Shown here: in pieces, positions 15,491 through 35,700 of the stretch | How the letters are laid out: every line of letters begins with the position of its first letter | Numbering within the stretch: position 1 is the stretch's first letter | Assembly (NCBI GenBank): GCA_048013815.1 | Contig: CM106586.1 | Location: forward strand, 15,748,001-15,812,000 | From: Setoptus koraiensis | Taxonomy: Eukaryota > Arthropoda | Length of the DNA: 64,000 nucleotides | Reading direction: 5' to 3' | Translations under genes and position numbers: made by a program | Notes under the pieces: model-generated | Told to the model about the DNA's origin: nothing | Databases searched by the model: none | The model's input: only the letters and a program-made list of their open reading frames with translations

Positions 15491-16877
15491 GATGGACGTT
15501 CCCATTGAAGCTTGTTGTAGGATAATTAGAGGCATCTGATTAGAGAGTGTATCGATCAAACAACTATCTCAAAAGAACCAAGACTTTTTTGTATCCACCT
15601 TCAAATCATATCACTAACAAAAAGAAATCATCTCATAGCTCTTCCATTCCATACAATGGTATAGCGGCACTCTGTTTAATTGTCTGTTTAATTGTCATAA
15701 ATCACTTACTGAGTACATGTAATCTTGGCCGAGTTCTCAATCACTGTCTCTATTTTCTTTCCTCGGTTGTATTTGCATTCCGATGGTAAAAACAATTTGA
15801 TGTTGCGCTACGCATGGCTATCTGCAACCTGGTTTAGATAGCCATCATAACAATCAGCCAACTAGAGTGGCTTGGGATCGGAGGTAAACTAAATGATGAA
15901 ATCAGTTATCATTTTCCAGCCGATTCTTCATGCGTTGGTCAGTCTCGAAACATTTAATCCTTAATTGCTCAGTGACTCTCGTAGACAATTTAATGGACGA
16001 TTCCGTAGAACCGCTTCTTATACTTGTCACTTGGATGCAACACATTAGGAAATAAATTCGGTTTCCTGAAGCAGCATAGTACCTAACAACCTTGACATAA
16101 CAGATAGTTTCAGTGTCAATTAGAAAATTTCAAGAAATTGGGTTATATATGAACATCGTCGGGCACTTTTACACTCAAAAATATCGTCAGACACACTAGG
16201 TTGCACAAAATGCCTGGTAAAGGTGTCGTCAAAATCTTAGTAGTTATAGGCTACGTCTGTTTCTCATGACAAAATTCCTAATTGGCTATACTCCATTTAT
16301 TTCCTCAAATCAATTACGACGATCATCATTTCTTTTGACACAAAAATAGAAACAGCAGTACAATTTTTGTTTCAAGGTCAGGGAATAGGACTTGAGAAAA
16401 TCTCTACTTGTTAGTGTAGCTAAGATCATCGAATCGATCAATCGTTTTGTTACTGTGTCTGGTTTTATCTTGGTCGCACTGACCAACATTTGACAAATCG
16501 TTGACTGCGGCAACTTTATCACCTCCCTCTCAAACTAACTCAATGAGCCCGATGAGATTCATCATGTTGTATTACCTACAATCATCTAGAATGCAACATT
16601 TTGTATCTAGCTCTTATTCGACCATTGGAGTTCGGTGCGACTAGTTGAAGTGATTTGCTTCATGCCGAGATAAAAAATTGCTGATATCTCAATCACAAAG
16701 ATTTTCATATATCAGCAGTATCCGTAGTAGATATCAAAAGTTATTCAGCCCAACGAGAAACACATCAACGCACAGTAAAAAGAATTGCAGCAAGACAATG
16801 GATTCAAAGTGAGATACGCTAAGTGTCAGAAACAAAATTTCATTTATTTGTTATTTATAATTCAGTCGATTTTACAG
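15491..16877 (+). other. Myosin VI 3' region and upstream DNA of the next gene
   Basis: An AATAAA hexamer at 16051-16056 is a candidate poly(A) signal for myosin VI, about 560 bases after the stop. The small ORF at 15547-15789 looks like chance. A pyrimidine-rich stretch ending TTTTACAG at 16877 looks like a splice acceptor for the next gene, implying an upstream non-coding exon that I cannot place. Confidence 0.4.
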
Positions 16878-16901
16878 GAAAATTCTTGCAAAAGTTTGAC
16901 C

Positions 16902-19900
16902 ATGTCAAAAAGAAAATTCTTCATTCAAAATGGTTCTTTCGAAGATATTGCACATATTATTAGCTTAAAGCGAAAAAATACTCTTATAGCCAAGATGGCT
17001 CGTCCCGCCACAGGTATAACCAGCTTGGCTATATGGAATTTAATTTATTTATTACTATTTATCGTACATTTAATCATTAGAACAAGCCACCAAGATGCCA
17101 TTAATTATACAACGATTGTCAGCGCCGCAAACAACAGTTCGATAAACAACAAGAGTTCCGATAAAGCTTCAGCAGCAAACAATAATAGATTACTAAACTC
17201 GAATGTTGTCAGTATCTCTAATAATAATAACAATATTAAATTAAACCCAGATCAACAACAAGCAACGAGTGGTGGCGATAGTTTGGTGGCATCGAGCACG
17301 CAGCAACAATCTTTTCGTATAGATACACCAAGTATGGATCATCAACCGCAAATGCAATTGCAACAACAATTGCATAACAACAATCAAATGTCATCTATGA
17401 TGAATGGATTACATTCAACAGAATTCACACCTATATTTCCTTCTTATGAAAGTCAGAATCAACACTATCAGAATTCGCTAATAGCCTCTGGTTCTACACC
17501 CAGATTGCATCAGATTAGTCACCATAATGGTTTTCATTCATCAAATTTAATGCCGTCCAACAATCAACAGCAATCTACCAATGGCACAGTTGACGATCTC
17601 TTATCAAGTGTGTAAGTAGAAGACATTGATTGATCTCATACAATTGCGTAGATATTTCAACAAACTTTTTTTCTTTCGATCACTAATTATATATCACTAT
17701 TCTATTAAATTGCTATCACTGTTTCATTACATTATTATCACTATTATATTCATTAGATTCAATCCAAACATACAATCCATCCCCAGCTCACAATTTCCGC
17801 CACAAGATTCTGACACGCCATTCCAACAGGCTGGCGAACAAAATCTCTGGTCTCCGGTGAGACTACAGCAACATCACCAAGACAAGAGTAGCAGCAACAA
17901 CAACAACAACAATAATAATAACAACAACAATAACGGTAACAGTAAGCAAGATCAGCAGCATCAACAGTCCGAGGCGCTCGGACTAAGTAGTGGCGAGCCA
18001 CAACCAACAACTATCATAACCATCAAGAATCCATTGCGCAATTCGTTGTCATTAAGCAATCATGACAACAATAACAACAACAATTATGTATATCAAACGC
18101 TGACGACACCGAATAGCAACGACCAGCAGCATCAACAGCAACCAAATGTCAACCATGCTGCAATATTTTTATCGCATCTTAAGGCACATGAAGCAAAAAC
18201 AGCCAGAAACATGATGAATCTTGGTGAACAACAGTCTCAAGTACACACCCTGACTACGCCTAGCGGTCTGGCGTCCTCAAAGAGTATTCAAACGGGCTCT
18301 AATTTGCATGTTGGTAGTGCCTCAAACAATAATGGCGATACAACAAGCCAACATCAGCAACAATCAATCAACAATAAAAACAATAACAACAATGTGGCGC
18401 AATCAAGCGGTGGCATGCAAGGTAGCTCACAAGTGACAGCCACTGTTGTCAATGGGCCAGCCTCTAGTTTGTTTATGTCTAGGCCAGACCTATTGCAGAA
18501 TATAGGCGAACAGTTTGCCAATTCAGGCCATCAAACTCAATTACACGATTCTCAGCAACAGTCTCAACAACAACAGCAACATTTACAGCTACAAACTATT
18601 GGTCCGTCATTCCAGCAGGACCTCCAAGAGACCTTTAACTCTAATCAACTTTTTTCGCCCAATTCACAGGTGGAATTGGGCAACTCTGGCTCTTACGGTT
18701 CCTCATTGATTGATCAGAATAGTCAGCAGTTGTTAATAGCTGGCGCAAACCATAATGTTGCCGGTGGCGATTTTCAAGGAGTGTCAATAGAAAGCGATCA
18801 AGGTGCTCGTGAATTATTCCAAAAGGCATACAGTGATTACCTGAGTACCGTCGGTGCTAACTCAAACGGAGTTGACGTAAGTATTGATTTTCTATTTTAT
18901 CCATTTCTGTTCGGATTATAACTAGTGACATTCTCTAATCAGTCTCTGGTCTCTTGACTCCATTAGCAACACCAGCCACAGCAACAGATTCAATCACAGC
19001 ACCAACAACAATTCCCGTCAAATATGATTCAGCCGGATTCTATAAGTGCCCTAATTAATTCTCAACAGCAGCAACAGTTTAAGACTCCCCTGTCCGAGAT
19101 GCTCAATCACAAGATGATGGCTCCCGAGCAACTGTTGATGAACAACGGCAACATTCAAATGGAACCGCAACAGCAGCAGCAGCAGCAACAACAACAACAA
19201 CAACAGCAACAGGAAATAGGCGCCCTTTTGATGAGTAACAGCAACAACAACAACAATAATAATAATAATCGAGCCCAAAACAACAATAACAACAACATTG
19301 TTCCGATGCAAAACATTCAATCGTCTCGCAATTCGGCGGGACTGGAGCAGTTTTCATTGAATCGTTTGAAGCCGTCGCAAGGAACTATTCCAATCAATGG
19401 TTTGACATCGTTAGCTAATAGCAACAATAACGGCAACAGCAACAGTAACAATAACGGTAACAGCAACAATAACAACCATCATAGTCAGCATCAGTTGAAC
19501 AATCATCAACAGCAACAGTCAAATAAATTCGGCCAATCGGCTTCATCGCAAATCCACCAGACTATGGTCAGTCCTACGGGTCAGACAATTGGACAATTTA
19601 TGCCGACAAGCAATGGAGATAGTTTAAGTCCGATATTAATGAACAATCTACATAGCAGTAATAATAATAATAATCACAACAATCATAATACGGGCAACTC
19701 AGAACCCTTTGATTCTACAGGCGACAATCCCGACTCGTATCATCATGCATCTTCAAACACGAATAGTCAGAGAGATAAAAGTAACGGTAATAACAACGGC
19801 AACAACAACAATAATAATAATCAAGGAGATAAATCCAATCAAAATAAGAAAGGCAAAAAAAGACGTAGTCACGATAATAGTAGAACAAGGGGACGAACAG

Positions 19901-20448
19901 GTCAAGGCCCCAAATCAAGACAAAGGCATCGCAACCCAGCCAACCGAAACCATTTAAATCAACAATTTTACGATCACGATTCACCAATGGATCTGCAAAC
20001 ATCGGCCACATTCCCTCTGATCAAATACAAGTATCCTCCCCCTTATGCGTATAGGAGACCCTTCGATGACTACGATGACGATGAGGAGGAAGAAGAAACC
20101 GAAATTAATGTCAGACATTACAACAGTAGGTTAGGACAACAGGGTCTAACCAGAATTGGCAGTATGACAACAATTTGTGTTTCAATAGCGTTTTTAATCA
20201 TTTCAAATCTTTCATTGGCAATGAGCTTGATAGCGCATAGTGCGTCCGCGTTTATAAGACACTTTGGTATAGAACCTGGCAGTGATAGACGCAAACATCA
20301 TGCACCTGCCAGGCGAAAAAGAGATTCTAGTGACTTCAATGAACTGATATCAAATGGTACAAGCAAAACCTTCGATAGAAAGGATCTTGGTAGTTTATTC
20401 ATTAATAGATATGATGATAAAAACATGACCTCTCATCACTCACTGTAA
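16902..20448 (+). CDS. Unrecognised Gln/Asn-rich protein with two hydrophobic segments
   Basis: Three exons, 16902-17611, 17757-18876 and 18967-20448, give 1,103 residues in a single consistent frame. Donors are GTAAGT; the second exon has an alternative in-frame acceptor 30 bases downstream (17787). Residues 41-59 form a hydrophobic helix (SLAIWNLIYLLLFIVHLII), probably a signal anchor. Residues 60 to about 900 are low-complexity, with runs of Gln and Asn. A basic patch (KKGKKRRSHD, then Arg-rich) precedes KYPPPYAYRRP, an acidic DDYDDDEEEEE run and a second hydrophobic segment near 1010-1035. A basic RRKHHAPARRKR follows. I chose the first ATG after a likely acceptor; ATG 16995 has a stronger context (AAGATGG) and would place the anchor at the very N-terminus. 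I recognise no family. It could be an extracellular-matrix, cuticle or membrane-tethered low-complexity protein. Its 3' end lies 110 bases from that of Mi-2. Confidence 0.75.
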
Positions 20449-20557
20449 CTAGAGCCCGTTGAATGAAACATGTTTATCAGATTTTATGTCAGATATATGT
20501 AAAACAAGACGAGAGTATATTGATAAATTTTAACCAACTGTTCATGTTAGTAAATCA

Positions 20558-26700
<6,143 letters not shown>

Positions 26701-29700
26701 GGCCGGGCACCTCCCGGAAGGCCCCACAATGACCCCTGTCAACTTTCGGACACATTTCTAATCTCTTGCGAAGGAATAAGAAAAATCAACTTGACCGCGA
26801 TGGGCAATTGATCATAGGTTTACTGTTGCCCTGGCAGAGTAGACCCCCAATCCACAGGCACTTTATATGGTGATCATCGGCAAGACTCACGAATGGCGGA
26901 TAAAAGAGGGCGCCATCGGGTCTTTTGAGGCGCCGGTTGGTCTAGTCATGCGCATGATACAAGGCTGGTCGGCGGCAGATTTTCGTTATCGTGTTTGGCG
27001 AGACAAGGTTAAAACTTGGTTGTTGTGTTGGTGGTAATTTTATGTTAATACATTAGAGAAGAAAAGTCGTTTATTGCTTACATTATGGCCGTACAGTTTG
27101 CACAATTGTTATGAGCAAACAATTATCATCAAGTTTCACCACTTTTGAATAGTTTCACCAAAAGTGTTCACATGGTTTTTGTTGTAATCAAATGAAAAAT
27201 TTGACCATATTGATGAGTGATATAGAGAAGCAATCAAGAAAGCTCAAACGAAATGTGTCATCTTGAAATGTGCTTGTTCCATGGGCACAAACGAACGCAT
27301 CCAACCAATAATAATCTATGATTTTAATGGCAAGTTCTCAATGATATCAACAGATCAACGAAGAAAAAAGAATCGCACTGAAACATCTCATCTAGCAAGT
27401 GTATCATCAGCGCAAAACTTGACAACTATACACTCTTTGATTAACGCGTAGCTGGACGAAGGTGAGTCACTCACTCCATATCTCTCACTTGGGTTGTCGC
27501 ATTGATCGCAAGCGACGAATCTCGGCTCGACACTTGTGATTTTGCCATTTGTTTATTCATATTTATTCTGGTAATCGTTCGGTGGTATGAGACTCTCATG
27601 ATTCGTTCAATGTGAAGAGTGTCACATTGTTGCTGGCCTCACGAGAGGAGTATCGGTTGTGTGCATACGGCGGCAGACTGTATTTATCCACCTGTGCGGA
27701 TATGTGACAGTTCATTGTGACAGTTTATCGCTGTGCCGCTGATGTCGGCCATTAATTAGCCATCAACAATTTATCGTCTAGACGGTAGATACTAATAACG
27801 TGCGCCATCACACTGGCATGTGCGGCCCATGTGAAACGCTTGCCAATTTAATACAATTTAGCTTCGGATTGGTTTCAGGTTCCGGTGCTGCGAGCGAGCT
27901 GTTTTCGTCCTAACTAGATTGCGGCTTTGTGGGCGCCCCAATCATCGGCTACTGGCCGGTCGAATTGAGTTTGATCGAGTTAAATAGTTAGCGGCAGCCA
28001 ACGGTTTTGCGATACAGACAGTTGTGATCATCACTCATCGGCGCCAATCAATTTCTAAAGCTGCTGCTTCATCTGTCAACTGCAGAACGTAGCAATTTTT
28101 TTCGCCGTCAGCCTTTCTGGCTTGCGCTGAAACCCCAGAGCAGAATTGCCAAACTAACAAATTAGATAAGCTGACAAATTGCAATTTGTTTGCTCTCAGG
28201 TGCGCAATCACTCTAACGGTTAGAGTCTAACCTGACAAAGCTCGTGAGTGGCCGAGTCAAGCGCTTTAAATCCAATTCGCTCATTTCCAGCGACCTTGCT
28301 CAGCGATAATAAATCGCTGGCTCGCGGTGCCCCATCCAACGCGGCTCTGGCTGCCGGCTGATTTAATGGTCCAGTGGTCGGGGGATGCGATCTGTTATCG
28401 CGCCCACACCCACGATTGTCAGAGGAGTGGTGCTGTAATTCAATTACAACACCACTGACAACGACAACACATTTATTTTTTTGTTTCTGAGACAACGCCA
28501 CACAGTCTAGCGCTCAGTGGTCACAATTTGGCCCCTTGCAGCGCCGATCAACAAAGTGCAACTAACACCACGTATATCGCCCACTTGACCTCGGCAAGCT
28601 CGGCAAGCTCGGCGAACGACGGGCGCCTTGCCAGAGATTGTTCATCAGCTACAACAAACTGGCCGCTGACAACTGCCTCAAACTGGCCATGCTCGCTGGC
28701 CGGTTTTATTGGCACCGCACACTGGTCACCAATTGGGGCCCCTCACAGCGCAACGTGCATCTGTCGTATTATTAAGCCGCTGGCTTGTTTGTCCGGCCTG
28801 TTTGTTGTGCGCCATCTGTGACAACTATTTGCGATGTGTGTGTGTTCAAGTGTTTCGCTGACCGCCAACCGAGCGGCCCGAATAATCCCACCCGAGCTAT
28901 TCGAGCCACCGAAACAGCCGAAATAGCTGAAACTGCCCTGGCCACTAAATACAAACGGCGACTCGCCAGCGCCAGTAATTGTTTCTGACACTAATGAACA
29001 CTAAATGGGCACCGTTTTTTCAAACCGTTTCAACTCGCCAGCGCCAGGCCGATGCGTGCCGCGCGGCCCAGCCACTCGCCGCCAGTAGTGGCCAGTTGTG
29101 GCCAGTGAAGCCATTGACACTGCCGACTCGACGGCATTGGGCACGAGCCACTGATGGGGCCCTATCGGGCCCCAGTTGGGGCGCGCTGCATCCAGTTGGG
29201 GCGCCAGCCTGGCCGCGTGTTTGTCGCTGTTGGGCCGTCCATTGTAAATAGCCAGTTTGCTCGATGAAAAACGATCAATGGCTTTGTCAACACTATTGAC
29301 TGCTTGCCACCGCCAGTCAATAGCGGCGTGAACTAGCGCCAAGTACCAGTCAAGTAGCGAGCAACAATGCAATTCCAACGAAACTCGAACGCCGCCTTTC
29401 GGAATGCCGGAAACCGGGGGCCCCCGCGCTGCGCGCCTAATCGGATTTGGTATCGGTTTGGCTGCACCTGTGCACTGACAGTGCCCGTAATCCAATTCGA
29501 TTATTGTTTGCGCTGGCCCCGCGTTTTCTTTTTTGTCGCCGTCGTCGCTGTTGTCGCCGTAATTTGTCCACTTGCCTATGCGTCCATTTAAAAGGGGCGA
29601 TGCTGTCGCGGCGTCTCCTCATGATGGGCGAACATTGTTCACTGAACAATAACTTGCCAAACCGGGCCCCCTCACGTGCCATTGATATTGGCCGCGTTGT

Positions 29701-31062
29701 TGTTGCGTCACTGCAAACTGCGAGTCGCAAAGTGAAACTGAATGCTACCCTCGCCCGCACGCCCGCCCGCCCGCTCGAGCTGCCGGAGCTGATTGAGCTG
29801 CCTGAACTGGCCGAGCTGCCCGAGGTGTGGCCGCGTTGTCGGCCGGCGCGGCCTCGCTCAAAAGTGGCCGCACCAGCTGGCCGCCTATCATCGGCCAGCT
29901 CGGTGACCGGGCCTCAGTTGTCATGACGATGACGTACCTGACGCAGCGGGCCGCACTGGGGCCACATCTAATTGTGCGGCTCGCCGGAATTGCGCGGCTG
30001 GCCAGAGTCGTGAGGCTCGCCAGCGGGCTTGACGGCCGCTGTGTGTCGTGTCTCGTGCGGCTCACGTGCGACAACGTGCCACAATGTCTTGCAGTTGACT
30101 CGGCCCCAAACGACTCACGCACCGTATGGGCCTGCGCGATACGGCGCGGGCCCCGTTGGTTTTCTCTGTGTCTCTCTCTCTGGCAAAAGTGCTCTTTTGC
30201 GTCTATTTTTTGCCTCTTTTTTGTCCGCTGACAGTGTAGCGCTGGCCGAACTAAGGAGCTAAATTATGTATACGTTATTTATGCTTTGGCGCCACACCGA
30301 TTGACCGGTGGCCGAAACGTCGCCGGGCAACTGCACGAGACGACTGTGAATATCGACGACAGATCCACAATTGAATCTCTTGCCTGGTCGCCTGGTGCCA
30401 AATGGGTGTGTGATTTTTTTGCGCGCTCGACACTTGTCATGTTTGTAGCCCGCGGGCTCGATATCTATCGCTTGCTGTATGTGTTGCGTTGCATAATGCT
30501 CACACAACATAATATTATATATTATGTAATAACCTGCACTTATACATATATTTGCGTCGCCACTTTAGTCGCAACAGCGCCGTTCCGCTGCCAGAACCTG
30601 CTAGCTGGAATCCGCCAGCCAGAAGCTGCCGGCGAGACAGACGCGCACTGTATGTCGGTGAGCAGGGGGCAGTAAATCGTGTGCTCAGTTGAACGAAACG
30701 CGAGCGTGTGACGTAACGGAGAAACCTTAAAGTGCTTTGCTGTTGTTTTGCCGCGCCATCGTGGCGCCCAGCGAGCGGGCCCCAGATAGACAAAAATAAT
30801 ATCCATTGTCACCAGCCAGCCAGCTAGCGCCATTTATGATACTGATAATATGATATTGTGCCGCTCGGGCATTGTTATACACTGTTTGTATATATATATA
30901 CATTATGTAACAGTGAATTGTATTGTGATGCACACCGTGTCCATTAACTCATCACCGACCTATCCACTGTATAATATCCGCTGCACAGTGTCCGCTACAC
31001 GGCATCCCCTGAATAACGCTCAGTGTATGTCCACAATATACTCAGTGTATATCCACAATATA

Positions 31063-31091
31063 CTCAGTGTATATCGTGGATATACACTGAG
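31063..31091. repeat. Perfect 13-bp inverted repeat with 3-base loop
   Basis: Arms 31063-31075 (CTCAGTGTATATC) and 31079-31091 are exact reverse complements around GTG. It ends a run of near-identical 22-base direct repeats (CAGTGTATATCCACAATATA-like) beginning at about 31020. Confidence 0.85.
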
Positions 31092-31247
31092 CAGTATTCA
31101 GCAACGATGGCGACATTAAGCGCCCTCGGTCGGTCCGTACGGGCTGCGGTGCGGGCCGGTCAGTTGGTGCCAAACTTGAGCGGCTTTTTTGGCCCGCATC
31201 GCGAGCATACATATGGGCCCATTATGCTCGGGCTGTTGTCTCGCCGG

Positions 31248-31344
31248 CGCTGGGCCGACTGAGCGGGGCCGGAGCTTGGCCGACTGAGCGGGCCGGCGCT
31301 TGGCCGACTGAGCGGGCCGGCGCTTGGCCGACTGAGCGGGCCGG
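31248..31344. repeat. 24-bp tandem repeat, four copies
   Basis: Unit CGCTTGGCCGACTGAGCGGG plus CCGG. Copies at 31248-31272 (one extra G), 31273-31296, 31297-31320 and 31321-31344 differ at only one or two bases. The unit length is a multiple of three, so it creates long spurious ORFs. Confidence 0.9.
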
Positions 31345-32694
31345 CCAGACGGGCACCGACCATTGACCGGGCCCGCTCGGCACCGTGTCGCCGTTGTGGA
31401 TCGGCCGCGCCGGCCAACGTATCCGTGCCACTGTTGCACCTGCTGTTCGCCTCGCGTCTCGTGCCAACAGCGCTAGTGCCAACGGTACTTGGCACGAGCT
31501 CCGCAAGCATGCAACTGCTAGTGCATGCCAATTGCGAATAATGTCACCGGAACACTGGCCCGCAACCGCTGCCGGTTGTTCGCCCGTAATCCCGCCAGCG
31601 GGCCGGCTTGGCCGGTTCTCCCGTGACTGGGCCAGCTTGGCCGGTTTTTCACCAGCGGCGGCACCAACGACAATCTCCAGTCGCAATTGGACTCACAAAC
31701 GGCGCAAACAGTTTTCGGCCAGCGCCTAGCGAATTGGCCACTCGGAGATGAACTCCCTCAAGTTATTGTGAACTCACGCACTCACCTTGTTACATAACTT
31801 GCACACACCAGCAACTGTGCCCAATAATGACATCAATGCTGATGTTTATCAAGCTTGTCAAAGCGGCCACTGGCCGGCCGGCCACTGCCACTAACTGTTT
31901 GTAACTGGCTCACTGGCCCGCTACGAGCAGTTTGGCCAGCCAACCCTGCAAACAGCAACAACAACAACAACTAACTGCCCACTTGATGGGCGATTTGGCC
32001 CGAGCGATTATTTGGGCCAAGCGGGGCCCAGTGCGCAAAAAACGCACACATTGCGTCTTGTCAACTATGCTAACAACCGGCCTCGCAACGAGTGCACGAG
32101 CACGAGCCGAAACAACGCTGGGGCCCCTTCCGGTCGTTCGAGGCAAGTGTGTCGCTTGGCTTGTAACTGGCGATTAGGTTAGCGATAAAGTGTTGCAAAT
32201 GAGTGCGAGCCAAATGGCTTGCACAAGTGGCTGGCGTGACTCGGTCAACGTGTGAAACTGCGCCACTTGTTAGAGATGACCGGACCGGACCGGACCGGCC
32301 CGAGCCGAGTCTCATCACTGTTTTGGTGACTGTTTTAGTGACCGCATCTCCAGATCCATTGTTATCTGGGCCGCCTGGCTCGCCCGTGCCAGACCCATTG
32401 ATGAGATGTATCAATAGTGCACATGTAGCATATAATTTATTGAAATTACCATATTATCATCAATTATTTTCGCTCTGTTTGTCCCTTTGTGAGTGTGTTT
32501 GTGACTGTGTGCCCTTTCAAAATTTATTAATGCTTCGCATTCCGTTGTTCGCCTGTTGTTGGCTTGTAAATTCCATGCAACAACAACAACAACAACAATA
32601 ATGGATTGTATCATGCAATGCCAGCCTTGAGCCAGCAAGCTGCCACATTTACCCGAATCGCCCAATAACTTGTATGCTAAGCTCGCTCTCGTTC

Positions 32695-32790
32695 GCGCCC
32701 CGCGTGCAACGAGATCAGGCCCCGCGTGCAACGAGATCGGGCCCCGCGTGCAACGAGATCGGGCCCCGCGTGCAATGATATCGGGCCCCA
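32695..32790. repeat. 22-bp tandem repeat, four copies plus a partial fifth
   Basis: The unit begins GGGCCCCGCGTGCAACGAGA and ends TC. Copies start at 32695, 32717, 32739 and 32761, and a fifth breaks off after GGGCCCCA. A three-copy 14-base repeat (TACAAACACCAG-like) follows at 32817-32858. Confidence 0.9.
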
Positions 32791-35700
32791 GATTGAGCCT
32801 CATCGTGGCCCCGATACATACAAACACCAGTGTACAAACACCAGCCTACAAACAGCAGGCTCGGTTGTGTCGCGCCACTAAAGCAGTTAATTTTGTTTAG
32901 AAGCGGCGCAGTGATAACAAGACTGCGACATCTCGCTTCTCTGGTGCGCTCTCATTATGTCCATTATTATTGAGGCGAGTCGACTTTTATTAAGTTATGC
33001 ACGGCGTCACATTGAATATAAATCACTGGTCGCATCAAACTCGCGGCCAACATTAGCGACAGCCGCCCACTGCTAGCGGCACACCGGCACTGGATGATAT
33101 CTTCTATCCAATTAATTATAGCCACTAGACACTGCCGAAGCGCGCCCGATGTGGGCCCCGTGTTAATTATAATATACACAGTTTAACTGCTGCACTATAA
33201 TTGGATGCTTAATATGGTTTATCGATTGCCCTCTTGTCGCCACTTTTGTCACTGGCTGCCAGTGTCACTCACTTGAAAACCCCGCCCGCATGTTAACATT
33301 AACGGGCCACGCTCACGCCCGATATCCGGATAATACACACACGATTTGATTATATATCGCCAAAAGTGGGCGCCAAAAGTATCACCTAACACACTGTTGG
33401 CGGCGTCACCAACTTACAACGATAATAGCATCCAGTCAACAACCGGTGTCATGCTAAGCACACACACACACTGTTGGAAACATACGAAAATGAGCCAGTG
33501 AAAATCCCAGATCAATAGAGCAATAGTATAATTATTGACCAAGACGCGACACAATGCCAGCGACACAAACAATCTGGCCCCAAACGTCGCGCAGCCAGCT
33601 GACTGGTTGTCCCAAACTGCTAAGCTGGCATTAGAGCTGGCAAAATAAGCTGCGCATCTATCAACAAACCGGTCCCCGCCCGTCTAATCTCATTTCAGTG
33701 CCAGGCGCTCCTCTCACGGAACCACAACACGAGCTCAAATGAACGAATCTGAGGCCGGCCGAAGCGTCAAATATCTCTATCTCGCCGCCTCACTAACTGC
33801 TGCCGGCCGGCCAGCCAGCGTGCAAGCCGATGGCACCGTGATGCCAACGAGGATAGAATGAAACCAAGTGAACAATTCTATCTACTCTTATGATATTTAA
33901 ATTGAACCTGGCAAGCGAGCGAACGCGCGCGTGTGTGTTTCGAGCAGATGGTTGAATAAATCAGCTTGGCGAGCCATTTAACAAGACAGTCGCTTGGGGC
34001 GCAACACCGAACACTATTCATAAAGTGTCTTGTTTGTGGGCCCCAACATCCACTATCTCGTATTTTCTTTCCTTCGCGCTTTTTCTGCCCAGCGTGCTAA
34101 GCAAACAAGCGCACGCTTTGGTTGAAAAACGATACCTCTCTCATATCATGCAAGAGTGGAGGTGTCTTTTTTGCCTTACTGCATGTTACGCCCCTATGCG
34201 CTCATTGTGGGCGCCTAGCTCTGTTTGCGCTCTCTCTCTATGGTGATTCGGGGGAGCGTCCCCCACGCACGGGAGCAAATGCTCGCGCTCCAAAAAATCG
34301 TCCGGCAGCCGTTTCAGGCGTCAGCCAGCCGGCACAGAGTTGGTGCCCGATCGCTATCTTTCGAGCGCTCGTATTTATTTGTATAAGCGCGGCCCGCTCG
34401 CGAGAAGTATTTATTCATTTTTTTCTCACTGCGATCCATTGTTTCCATTGTTATCCTACCGCAGCACCCATATTTTGGCGTAAATGGACCGATGGTTTCG
34501 GATTTTCCAGCTTCTCTTGGGTGTTTTTCCGCCAAACTGAGCTGGCGCTTCCCTTCGCATTGCCTGATATCTTTTTCGACCTCGAAATCGGTGGCCAGCG
34601 GCGATGTTTGCGAACAGCAAAAAACCGCATCGCTGAGCCGGATAATTTCTAGGTCGCTTTTTAGTTGCGAAATTGGGACGCATGGTCGGTCGCGTTCGGA
34701 TGGGCAGATACGCACTAATTAGAGTTGGAATCTTGAAATTCGAATTCGCAGTTCCGGTGCTGCTGGGACCAGGGAAAATCTCGCCTCCCAGAGTGCAACA
34801 AACTTCGTCACAGCCAGATACGGAGCACTGAAAATTTCAGCCCCATAATCGCACTGGATATGCTTTTCTGATATTTTCTTTCGATTTTTTTTTGCGATTC
34901 CGAAACGAAGTCCGTTGTTTCGAATCATTCGCTCTTCGACGTGTTCTTCGTTTGCCGTGAGTGTTTCGTTGTCGCGAGAAGTTATTTTTCCGACACATTT
35001 ATCCTTTCGATACATTCATTCTTTCGCCACTGAACGTTCGAAACTGTCGAAAATTTCGAAAATTTCTGCCGAAATTTTTTCTCCGTGATTCTTGCTCACA
35101 TCTGACACGAAATTCAAGGCAGCGAGTTTGACCCGGAAATTTCATCGGGCGAACATATCGGAAATACAAACAAAACACTAGCATGACCCGGACGGGCGGA
35201 TTTCGCCAGCGGAGGGAAACTCCGACGTTTTTTTCGCATGTTTTCAACACGAAAAAACATCGGATCTGAAAACATACGAAAGAATCCGTATCGCCGTGCC
35301 AGCGTACGGCGATCAGCATTTGAATATACACGATTGTCCGTTTTCTCTAAATGTTGCGCCAGCCCAGCCATATCGTGCACCCATTTCTGTCGTGTTTGTT
35401 TTGTTTGGCTGGTCAAGACGCCAAAAATGCGGAAATCGGCAGAATTTTTCAGCTTGAATTGTTGTGCCGCTCGGCTAACGCGACCCTCTGAGATGTGATG
35501 CGATGTGATGTGGCCTCTAATGGCGTCAACGGTGAACGGCGACGTGAGTCGGCGAGGCTCGCTTTCCAGCAGCACCACACAACCAGAGCAGCATTATATT
35601 TTATTATCAATGGGAGCATGAAAGGCGATAAAAAAGTTATAAATTATTTGGTCGGCGGGCACGCGCGCTTTTCATGCGATCTTACGGAGCAAAGAATCCT

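Noticed and set aside
29001-32600. Many overlapping long ORFs on both strands
   Set aside because: GC-rich DNA has few stops. The frames are Arg/Ala/Pro-rich, overlap on both strands and in several cases just translate tandem repeats.
34122-35578. Long ORFs on both strands in a less GC-rich pocket
   Set aside because: I could not recognise any domain, and the two strands overlap in open frames. It may be an old element but I cannot support it.
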